This document shows, in pieces, positions 1 through 6,822 of a DNA stretch of 47,241 bases. The notes below the pieces were generated by a model. The model had not been told where the DNA came from. It ran no database searches and saw nothing but the letters and a program-made list of their open reading frames with translations. The stretch's first letter is position 1; each line of letters begins with the position of its first letter. Position numbers and translations under genes: made by a program. Origin of the DNA: Vibrio sp. LaRot3 (lineage in GTDB: Bacteria; Pseudomonadota; Gammaproteobacteria; Enterobacterales; Vibrionaceae). The stretch spans positions 1 through 47,241 of the forward strand of contig NZ_JAPPTI010000019.1 in NCBI RefSeq assembly GCF_027587025.1, written 5' to 3'.

Positions 1-251
1 TTGTTTGTATTATATATGTAGTGTAAATGTCGTTACTAATGAGTTTTATCTCAATTTGAATTTATAAATGTAACTTTCTTAATTGGCTTTTGATTATGTG
101 ATGTACTCCCAAGGGTGAAGAGACTATATTCAATACTCCTACTTAAATGGAATTGATGCCGATAAAATTTTGGCTTGTTTTAGTGTCTGTTTGGTGCTGA
201 GTAAGAATTGCTTGCTTGGTGCTAGTGCGTCTTTTTGGTAGAGAGAATATC

Positions 252-527
252 ATGTACATATTGTCATTATTCATAAATTTAATTGTTGTCATTTCACTAT
301 ATACTGACCCCCATTACCAAGGGCTTGGTCATATTATGACGGTCGGATATGGTTTAAGCTTGTTTGGTTTCCTTTACCAATCTCTACGGATTAAGGCATT
401 GGCCTATATCTCGATGGCAGGCTTTGTTTTCTTTGTTCCTATTGGTATTTTAGGAATCATCGGCGTTAGAAAAAGTATGGATGAGCATCAGAAAGCCGTT
501 TTCTTGAAGGAGCAAAGCTGTGAGTGA
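252..527 (+). CDS. Small membrane protein, unknown function
   Basis: I do not recognise this 91-residue protein. It is strongly hydrophobic, with roughly three membrane segments: one at the N-terminus, one in the middle after a Tyr/His-rich turn, and one ending in a Gly/Ile-rich stretch. A short charged tail follows. The frame opens upstream at a TTG (216), but the ATG at 252 has a GAGAG ribosome site about 6 bases ahead, so I chose 252. Its end overlaps the next gene by 8 bases, which suggests translational coupling and a joint role in the membrane. Function cannot be inferred from sequence alone. Confidence 0.6.
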   Translation: MYILSLFINLIVVISLYTDPHYQGLGHIMTVGYGLSLFGFLYQSLRIKALAYISMAGFVFFVPIGILGIIGVRKSMDEHQKAVFLKEQSCE

Positions 528-942
528 AGTTGTAATTGAAAGTCCAGTAAAAGTTTTTCGGATTGATGAAAAAAGACTGCTTCCAGACGGATTTTTAGTG
601 GTCCTTTTGGTAATCGCCGGCATTGTGGTTGCACCTGTCTGCTTTGGTATTGCATTGGTGAAATTAGCACTTCATGTTCATCTAAGGAGCTACGCGTTTC
701 TGACCTTTTATAGTGATTATTCCGAGGTAAAACCTGGTCCTATGCGTTCTAGCTTCCTAATACCGAATAGTGCGATTATCTCAGTACGTCACGAGAAAAA
801 GTCACTTGTTTTAGATGTGGTTCACAAAGGTAAAAAAGTGGCTAGAAAAATCCCTATCCACGTATTGACTGACTCAGATGTTCAAAGCGTTGTGGAACAT
901 TACCAAAGTATCGAGCGAAGTAACTTGGCTCGCGTTGAGTGA
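520..942 (+). CDS. Single-TM membrane protein with basic C-terminal domain, unknown function
   Basis: A 140-residue protein starting at GTG 520, with a good AAGGAG ribosome site inside the end of the upstream gene. It has a short N-terminal cytoplasmic stretch and one hydrophobic segment (about residues 25-50). A soluble part of about 85 residues follows, with alternating hydrophobic/charged strands that could form a small beta-rich, PH-like fold (inference). It is co-transcribed with, and overlaps, the small membrane protein before it. I do not recognise a named family. Confidence 0.65.
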   Translation: MSEVVIESPVKVFRIDEKRLLPDGFLVVLLVIAGIVVAPVCFGIALVKLALHVHLRSYAFLTFYSDYSEVKPGPMRSSFLIPNSAIISVRHEKKSLVLDVVHKGKKVARKIPIHVLTDSDVQSVVEHYQSIERSNLARVE

Positions 943-995
943 GCCCAGGTAGGTGGTATTTAGGGCGTTTCATTGTGCCCGTATCATTTGCGCCC

Positions 996-1024
996 AAAGA
1001 TGGCCTATTGTCTAGGCCATCTTT
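996..1024. terminator. Bidirectional intrinsic terminator
   Basis: A perfect 12-bp inverted repeat (AAAGATGGCCTA / TAGGCCATCTTT) with a 5-base loop lies between two convergent genes. A-run on one side and T-run on the other make it usable from both strands. Confidence 0.75.
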
Positions 1025-1042
1025 CGTAACTTGTCGTTTCCC

Positions 1043-1870
1043 TTATTCACCTGAAGAAAGAAGCGCGGGGTTTATTACGAGGTTTCGGACACCGTGAGCA
1101 TGATCTTCGTTAAATTCATTTCCTTCTAGCCACTTGGCTACACTAGCGATATTCACTTTATTTACTTTTGGTCTTACGCTCCATGTTACTTGAAGGGGAG
1201 AGCCTTTTTCGTTGTAACTAGGCCCAGTTGTTGAACCTGCGTATTGTACTGGTTTACCGGTGTTCGTTGGGATGTTGAATGCTTGGTAATAGCCATCTTT
1301 TAGATCAAATTCAGTTAAGCTTTTGAAATCTAGAGCACTGTCGTCATTCACTAACACTGATACTTGAGTTTCTACGCGAAGTTGTGGGTTGTTCAACGAA
1401 TCGGAGAGGCAGGCACCGAGCGTCGCGCCAGGTGATAGTTGTGCTGTTGAAAACACGTAATGAACTTCGATTGTGTCTCCTGACTTTAGGTCACTGTTTT
1501 TATCTGCAAATGGTTTGAGTTCTTCGCTGCTTAACGAGCCGTTATATAAGTAACCAGTATTATGGCCTTTGCCGTCACCATTGCCTGCATATTTACTAAA
1601 TTCGCCACCTTTGTGCTCAGCATTTTTGTGGAAATGGATATTACACAAATTCATTTTCGAGTAGTTTGGTGCTACTCCAAACTTGCGTGAGTTGCTGCCG
1701 ATGAGGCTGTCTATATCCCGGGGCGATTGAGGGCCAAAGCCTTTACCTTTCGTGTTTTCCTGCAATGCAGCTCGTTGATGTTCGATGACGCTATCATCAA
1801 CTGAGTTGGCTACCGCTGTTGCGGACAAGAAAATGATGGCGATTGAAGGGGCAATGAGTTTTGCGTCCAT
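1043..1870 (-). CDS. Delta-class carbonic anhydrase, secreted
   Basis: Predicted zinc enzyme for CO2/bicarbonate interconversion, exported to the periplasm. The 275-residue product has an N-terminal signal-like segment (residues 1-22). Features resembling alpha carbonic anhydrases are visible: a QSPRDI stretch (residues 48-53, compare QSPIDI), a His-Phe-His pair (H79, H81) and a third His in EVHYV (H137) as likely zinc ligands, and a TWSVRP stretch near 229-234. The overall sequence matches what I know as the bacterial delta-class CA family in Vibrio. Cys76 and Cys154 could form a disulfide. An AGGAAA ribosome site precedes the ATG. The gene stands alone, divergent from the lipoprotein gene at 2190. 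Assignment to delta class rests on recall of the family; the carbonic anhydrase call itself is firmer. Confidence 0.82.
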   Translation of the reverse strand: MDAKLIAPSIAIIFLSATAVANSVDDSVIEHQRAALQENTKGKGFGPQSPRDIDSLIGSNSRKFGVAPNYSKMNLCNIHFHKNAEHKGGEFSKYAGNGDGKGHNTGYLYNGSLSSEELKPFADKNSDLKSGDTIEVHYVFSTAQLSPGATLGACLSDSLNNPQLRVETQVSVLVNDDSALDFKSLTEFDLKDGYYQAFNIPTNTGKPVQYAGSTTGPSYNEKGSPLQVTWSVRPKVNKVNIASVAKWLEGNEFNEDHAHGVRNLVINPALLSSGE

Positions 1871-2189
1871 GTTTAAATTTCCTAATTTGAAGTGTTGTTG
1901 GTTTTATTCGTCTGACGGACAAAAAAGATACCTTTAATTGTCAAAGCTGACTTTTGAGACAGCGGTAAATGTGACTCTTAATGGCTTGCGAGTTTATTGT
2001 TATGTTTGTTATCGCTTGTTAGGTGTGAGTTATTACTTAGAAAGTGACAAGGAGTATTTATTACAATAACTTTCGGTTAGGTCGCATTGCTGAGAGATGT
2101 ATTAGTTCTAGTGTCACTGACTTTAGGTGGCTGTGTTAAGTTGCCCTTCATTCACATATTGTTGTGGTCGAGATAGGGCGAGTTGTTGA
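1871..2189. other. Divergent intergenic region
   Basis: About 320 bases separate the carbonic anhydrase and the C39-like lipoprotein genes and must hold both promoters. The stretch is AT-rich. I see no strong inverted repeat or recognisable operator in it. Confidence 0.5.
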
Positions 2190-3128
2190 ATGAGGTTTCC
2201 GGTTAAAAGCTTATTGATGTTGTCCATGGCGTTTTTGGTGTCATGCAAGTATGAAAAGCCCAAACAGGTTTTTATTAACAGTGAGATAGCGGCAGCACAG
2301 GCCCCCTATGTCAGTACAGAGAATCGAGTAGAGCTAAACATTCCAAACCTAAATTGGGATGTGTTTACCCCAGGAGTGGATCGCGTGGGGTGGTGTGGTG
2401 AAGTGTCGATTCAAATGATTGCTTTGTATTACGGATACTACCATTCCCAGAAAGTCATCAATCAACTGGGTAACCCAAAACACCTCGATCTCTATTCCGA
2501 TGAAATTGAACCCGTGTTAAAGAAACTGGGCTTTAAATACACGACGTATATTAACCAAAGCGGTAATGGTGTTAATGATTATGTTTTGTGGCTCAAAGAA
2601 AGCCTGAAAAATGAATCGCCAGTATTTTCGGGTGTGAAGAGAAATCCATCTTCCAATCCAACTTGGTTTTTAGACCACTTTGTAGTCGTTACCGGTTATG
2701 ACTCTGGTGAAATCACTTATAACAGTAATAATCGAAACTATGGCAAGGTAAAAGTTGATGAAGTTGCTTTTTCTAGCTCTGCGAAACCATATACGTTGCG
2801 TAATCCTTCAAACTTCTTTTTTGGTTTCGCTGTCCAGGATGTAACGCTCAATAGCGCTGAACATGAACAGCAATATCCAGTAAGACTGTTTGTGCTAGGA
2901 GAAACGTCAGAGCAAGTGGATCTAACGGTGAGAATTGAAAACTTGTCAGTTGGAGAACAGTATCTAGTTACTCGGCATCAAGTCGACATAGAGTCCGGTA
3001 ACATTACTGTTCAAGCTAAAGAATCAATTGAAGCAACCAAAGAAGTGATGCTATTGAACCAAATGTCTTTGGATAAACACAACAGTTACTATTACACCGT
3101 CACTAACAAAAGTAGGTTATCTAGTTAA
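2190..3128 (+). CDS. Lipoprotein with C39-like cysteine peptidase domain
   Basis: A 312-residue envelope lipoprotein: residues 1-18 are a hydrophobic signal ending in LVSC, with Cys19 as the lipidated residue. Residues about 55-185 resemble the Peptidase_C39_2 (papain-like) fold. A Cys lies in a GWCGE motif (C69), a His in DHFVVVTGYD (H163), and an Asn about 15 residues later (N178) fits the third catalytic position. The C-terminal ~110 residues look like a beta-rich accessory domain. No ABC transporter or bacteriocin precursor is adjacent, so this is not a typical bacteriocin-processing C39 protease. The substrate is unknown; cleavage of a peptide or an adhesive role in the periplasm are both possible. 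Confidence 0.65.
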   Translation: MRFPVKSLLMLSMAFLVSCKYEKPKQVFINSEIAAAQAPYVSTENRVELNIPNLNWDVFTPGVDRVGWCGEVSIQMIALYYGYYHSQKVINQLGNPKHLDLYSDEIEPVLKKLGFKYTTYINQSGNGVNDYVLWLKESLKNESPVFSGVKRNPSSNPTWFLDHFVVVTGYDSGEITYNSNNRNYGKVKVDEVAFSSSAKPYTLRNPSNFFFGFAVQDVTLNSAEHEQQYPVRLFVLGETSEQVDLTVRIENLSVGEQYLVTRHQVDIESGNITVQAKESIEATKEVMLLNQMSLDKHNSYYYTVTNKSRLSS

Positions 3129-3155
3129 GTAACTTAGTCGCTAAGAGTGCCATTT

Positions 3156-3884
3156 TTATAGTTTGTCTAATAATCGTTCGAACAGTTCTAGGTTGAGTAC
3201 GGAGCTGTTATCAAGGTTAGAATAGTGTTGGTAGTCATTACCGACCACATTAAAGTCTAATAGCTCAAGGGATTCACTGTCGTATTCAGGATGGGTGGAG
3301 GACAAGAGCCATTTCCCCATTCCGTAGTTTCCGCTGACAATGGCGGCAGGTTGGCCTGGTAGTTCAGTGAAAGTGGCTAATACTTCATAGCCGTTGACGG
3401 TTTTAGGTTGGAAAACACAGCCTCCAATATAAAGTGAAGGGATACGTTCGCCTTCATACTCTAAGGTAACAATACGAGCGTTAGTGCCGTTGTAGTTGTC
3501 CCCTCGGCCATAAGCATCAATAGGGCCGATTGAGTCACCGGGGAAAAGTCTGAGTTCATTGTGCGCAATGATTTCGTGAGGAGCACCTTTAGCCCAATAC
3601 GTAGTCTCACAAGCCATGTAAGCGCCCGCACAAATTCCCAAGTAGCTTCCGCCTTTCGCGATGTATTGCTTGATTAATTCATTAGCAGGGCCATTAAGCT
3701 TAGCGGCTTTGTATCGGCTCGCGCCTCCGGGCATAACAAAAAGACTGACATCTTTTGTTAGTGTCCCCTCAAGAATCTCATTTGCATTGACGAAGAAGAC
3801 GTTTTCTTTGCCGCGAAGTTTGCCCAACGCATAGTAGAGAATGTGGTTGGCTGATACGTTGTCGGTATAGATCAGAGTCTTCAT
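3156..3884 (-). CDS. BPL_N-domain (class I glutamine amidotransferase-like) protein
   Basis: The 242-residue product matches the N-terminal domain of eukaryotic-type biotin protein ligases (BPL_N), a class I glutamine-amidotransferase-like fold. A VMPGGASRY loop is followed by GGSYLGICAGAYM, whose Cys (residue 85 from the chosen start) sits at the nucleophile elbow. No biotin ligase catalytic domain is present. It is the last gene of the bioM-bioN-bioY operon, 56 bases after bioY, which ties it to biotin. ATG 3884 has a GAGAG site at suitable spacing; an upstream GTG (3893) is also open. The reaction is unknown; hydrolysis or amide transfer on a biotin-related compound is inference. Confidence 0.75.
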   Translation of the reverse strand: MKTLIYTDNVSANHILYYALGKLRGKENVFFVNANEILEGTLTKDVSLFVMPGGASRYKAAKLNGPANELIKQYIAKGGSYLGICAGAYMACETTYWAKGAPHEIIAHNELRLFPGDSIGPIDAYGRGDNYNGTNARIVTLEYEGERIPSLYIGGCVFQPKTVNGYEVLATFTELPGQPAAIVSGNYGMGKWLLSSTHPEYDSESLELLDFNVVGNDYQHYSNLDNSSVLNLELFERLLDKL

Positions 3885-3940
3885 TTGCGTCACTCTCGCG
3901 GCAATTTATTTAGGTATGGTGGCTAATAAACGAAGGTTTA

Positions 3941-4486
3941 TTACGCTCTCGACAGCAAACTGGCAGGGCGTGCTTTAGCAATCGCAGAGGTTAGTAGACC
4001 CGCAATAACCGCTTTCACGATATCTCCAGGAATAAACGCAGTCACTAATGCAGCGGCTTCAAGCGCGGTTTTCTTAAGAGCGATTGACATTCCGACAATA
4101 CCGAAAACATACATGACTACAATGCCACCAAGAATTGAGGCTACAGTAGCTACTACGGCAATGTTACCGCTACGCCACTTTTCTACGATCAAGCCAGTGA
4201 CAAATGCCGCTACTGGCCAACCGAATAGAAAGCCTGCTGCTGGGGATGCGAAAGCGCCTAAACCCCCATTGCCCCCAGACAATAATGGCAACCCTAAAGC
4301 GACAAGCAATAAGAAGAGTAGGACCGCTAGGCCACCGCGTTTAGCGCCTAAGATAGTGCCACATAGCATTATGCCAAGGCTTTGAGCTGTGATCGGGACA
4401 CCAAAGGCTAAAGTGATTTTAGGCACCATGCCTAGTGCAGCAATTAAAGCCGCAAATAGAGCGGTGTAAGCGATGTTTTTTTCCAT
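3941..4486 (-). CDS. bioY: BioY, biotin-binding S component of ECF transporter
   Basis: A 181-residue integral membrane protein with about six hydrophobic segments, and the BioY features of a Gly/Ala-rich GGNGGLGAFASPAAGF region and an early KITLAFGVPITAQSLG stretch. It captures biotin in the inner membrane and couples to BioM/BioN. The frame extends upstream, but the ATG at 4486 carries a GGAGA ribosome site 9 bases ahead and its family-typical N-terminus begins MEKNIAY. It starts 2 bases beyond the end of bioN, fitting tight translational coupling. Confidence 0.93.
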   Translation of the reverse strand: MEKNIAYTALFAALIAALGMVPKITLAFGVPITAQSLGIMLCGTILGAKRGGLAVLLFLLLVALGLPLLSGGNGGLGAFASPAAGFLFGWPVAAFVTGLIVEKWRSGNIAVVATVASILGGIVVMYVFGIVGMSIALKKTALEAAALVTAFIPGDIVKAVIAGLLTSAIAKARPASLLSRA

Positions 4487-4487
4487 G

Positions 4488-5102
4488 TTAGTCTTTCTCC
4501 AAGTCCATAGTGCCACCTCTAGCGCGAAGCGCCTCGGCGACGTGGTCTGCGTCATCGAGTGCGACCACAGTAAAAGGTAATATAATTCGCCAGCCGGAAC
4601 GTCGGTTCGAGCGTGCTTTCCATGCCCAAGAGAGGTTCTGCCCCTTGGTCAGTAGCACAGGCGTCATGCGAATAACTAAAGCGATTGCGAGCTCCAATGC
4701 TCTGGTGTTTAACCCTAGGCGTTGAAAAGGACGAGCAAGGTAGCGAACCACATCAATCATGTCTGATAAACGGGTCGTCATCGTAACGAGGTTGGCTAGT
4801 GCGATAGCAGAGACCAATCTAATTATTGTCGTTACGCCCAGCGTGATTTCTTGCGTCCAAATGTGCCAAAGGCCAACCACTAGAATAAACGGCCAAACGA
4901 CAGTGATGTATCGTAAGCCGCTGGTAAAAAACGTTTTTCCCGGTAATGCGTATAGAACGAGTACCGAGGCGAGAAATAGGCCATGAAAGACGAGGTTATC
5001 AACATAAAAAAGCACCAAGGTGGCCAAACAGAGTGCACCTAGTTTGAGCCCAGCGCTCCAGTTATGTGCTCGTGTCTCAATCGGAGAGGATAGAGATATC
5101 AT
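4488..5102 (-). CDS. bioN: BioN, ECF transporter transmembrane (T) component
   Basis: A 204-residue membrane protein with four to five hydrophobic segments. Towards the C-terminus are the two short Ala-Arg-X coupling motifs of EcfT proteins (in KARSNRR and LRARGG) that contact the ATPase. The start at ATG 5102 has a GGAG site; it lies inside the end of bioM, overlapping by 26 bases. It links the BioM ATPase to BioY. A single T component with one dedicated ATPase and BioY is the classical BioMNY arrangement. Confidence 0.92.
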   Translation of the reverse strand: MISLSSPIETRAHNWSAGLKLGALCLATLVLFYVDNLVFHGLFLASVLVLYALPGKTFFTSGLRYITVVWPFILVVGLWHIWTQEITLGVTTIIRLVSAIALANLVTMTTRLSDMIDVVRYLARPFQRLGLNTRALELAIALVIRMTPVLLTKGQNLSWAWKARSNRRSGWRIILPFTVVALDDADHVAEALRARGGTMDLEKD

Positions 5103-5835
5103 CACTGTCTCCAATTCTGTGCATCTCTGCGAGGTATTTCGGCAACACTTCATCTTTGTCGCCGATAGCTGCAATTTTTCCAGCTTCTAGCCAAAGTAAC
5201 TGGTTGTAGTTTTCTAAATCATTCGGGTCATGGCTAATATGAATCAAACTGCCCGGGAACTGTTCAAGATAGCGTTGAAGTTGCTTCTTAGTTGGAATGT
5301 CTAAACCGGCAAATGGCTCATCAAGGATAATGAGGTTTGGTTTCATTGCTACTACGGCCATTAAACAGACGAGGTGCTTTTGCCCTTGTGAAAGCGCTGA
5401 GGTATGCACATCTCGCCAGTGTTCTTTACCAAATCCTCGCAACGTTTCTAATGCGGCCTCTTCTGCCTGTTTTTTCTGTTGCCCTAATTGGCGTAAGCCA
5501 AAAACGACTTCTTCTAAAACCGTAGGGAAGATAATTTGGTGATCAGGGTTTTGAAATAGCAGCCCAATCTCTCTGATTGCTGATTTTCTATCTTTGAAAG
5601 GGTTGATCCCGGCAACAGTCAGCTCGCCCGAAGAGATTTCAATTAGACCAGAAAGCACGCGAGATAAAGTAGATTTGCCAGAACCGTTACGGCCAATAAT
5701 ACCCAAGCGTTTTGCTTGTAGGTCAAAGGACAGGTTGTCCAATACCTGCTTTTCACCAATATCTAAGCAAATATTCTTTACCTTGATTGATGTCGCCGTT
5801 TTGTCTTGTGGGAGAGTCTGGGTACTACTGTTCAT
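5077..5835 (-). CDS. bioM: BioM, ECF transporter ATPase
   Basis: A 252-residue ABC ATPase energising biotin uptake. Visible motifs: Walker A GRNGSGKS (residues 48-55), signature LSQGQ, Walker B LIILDEPFAGLD, and the H-loop in IHISHD. It is the first gene of bioM-bioN-bioY plus the BPL_N gene, all on the minus strand with overlaps or short gaps. The ribosome site before ATG 5835 is weak. Repression by BirA would be expected from other proteobacteria, but I could not find a convincing BirA operator upstream. Confidence 0.92.
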   Translation of the reverse strand: MNSSTQTLPQDKTATSIKVKNICLDIGEKQVLDNLSFDLQAKRLGIIGRNGSGKSTLSRVLSGLIEISSGELTVAGINPFKDRKSAIREIGLLFQNPDHQIIFPTVLEEVVFGLRQLGQQKKQAEEAALETLRGFGKEHWRDVHTSALSQGQKHLVCLMAVVAMKPNLIILDEPFAGLDIPTKKQLQRYLEQFPGSLIHISHDPNDLENYNQLLWLEAGKIAAIGDKDEVLPKYLAEMHRIGDSDDISILSD

Positions 5836-6195
5836 ATTGAGTTAGCATACCGTTACTCTTGTTGAATAATGGCATTATTTCCTAAACGTAATTCAGCCTT
5901 ATCAGGCGATAGATAAAAGAGTTCATGGTTGATACTCACTTGTTGCGCATAGTAGCAACTAGAAAATGCGTGGTAAACCACAGAAGTACAAGGGAAATGA
6001 GATTATAGAAGCGGTCGGATCTGTTGAGCATAACTCAAAGTAAAAACCGTGCTGTGATTGGTATAAATAATCGCCATCATGTTTGTGGGCCAAATTGTGA
6101 TAAACAAGGGTTGGTTCAAATAATTGCCAACACGGTTGCGTATGATTATGCCATCATATTGATTCTATAAAGTATTAACAAATAAGGCGTAATTT
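5836..6195. other. Divergent promoter region, bioM / ynbA-like
   Basis: 360 bases without a gene between the biotin operon (minus) and the phospholipid-type operon (plus). A 12-bp palindrome GTGGTAAACCAC is at 5970-5981. Its half resembles part of the BirA half-site GTAAACC, but the second spaced half-site is missing. Nothing else was recognised. Confidence 0.4.
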
Positions 6196-6816
6196 GTGTC
6201 TATTTACGTGTTGAAGTCTAAGTTCCAAAATCTACTCCGTCCCATTGTTCGTCAGTTATACAAGTTTGGTGTCACTGCAAATCAAGTGACTTTGTTTGCC
6301 ATGCTTGTTTCTATCGCAGTCGGTACTTTACTCGCGCTGAACATCGAACACGCAAAACTGTTTTTTATCGTCCCTGTTTGGATGTTTATCCGTATGGCAC
6401 TTAATGCGATGGATGGCATGCTTGCGCGAGAGTTTGGTCAGAAATCGCCATTAGGTGCTTATTTCAATGAACTCTCAGATGTTATTGCTGACACTGCGTT
6501 ATTTGTGCCTTTTGCGCTGCTAGTCGGGGTAAGCCCGATTTTGGTATTGAGTATTATTTTCTTAGCCACCTTGAGTGAATATACCGGAGCGTTGGGATTA
6601 ATGGTTGGCGCAGACAGACGTTACGATGGGCCAATGGGTAAGAGTGATCGCGCGTTCGTATTTGGCGCTTTGAGCTTGTTTTGGGGGTTGGGCGTAATTT
6701 CAGCTTGGTGGGTGAATGTAGTGCTTGCTATTACATTGCTGCTTTTACTTGTCACCATCACCAATCGGATTCGTAGCGGTATAAAAATCGGCGCTAAAAA
6801 TAGTCAAGAGGCATAA
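6196..6816 (+). CDS. YnbA-type CDP-alcohol phosphatidyltransferase family protein
   Basis: A 206-residue, six-segment membrane protein of the CDP-alcohol phosphatidyltransferase family, closely resembling E. coli YnbA from its N-terminus (YVLKSKFQNLLRP) through TANQVTL and RMALNAMDGMLAREF. The family motif DxxDGxxAR-x8-GxxxDxxxD reads NxxDGxxAR-x8-GxxxNxxxD here (N70, D73, G74, A77, R78, G87, N91, D95). Two of the four metal-binding/catalytic acids are thus Asn, a change shared with E. coli YnbA. It starts at GTG 6196. The gene 6 bases downstream is YnbC-like, but the E. coli ynbB (CDP-diglyceride synthase-like) gene between them is missing. The product lipid is unknown. Confidence 0.8.
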   Translation: MSIYVLKSKFQNLLRPIVRQLYKFGVTANQVTLFAMLVSIAVGTLLALNIEHAKLFFIVPVWMFIRMALNAMDGMLAREFGQKSPLGAYFNELSDVIADTALFVPFALLVGVSPILVLSIIFLATLSEYTGALGLMVGADRRYDGPMGKSDRAFVFGALSLFWGLGVISAWWVNVVLAITLLLLLVTITNRIRSGIKIGAKNSQEA

Positions 6817-6822
6817 GCATAT

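Noticed and set aside
5836..6195. BirA operator upstream of bioM
   Set aside because: Only one partial half-site (in GTGGTAAACCAC) is seen; the second properly spaced half is missing.
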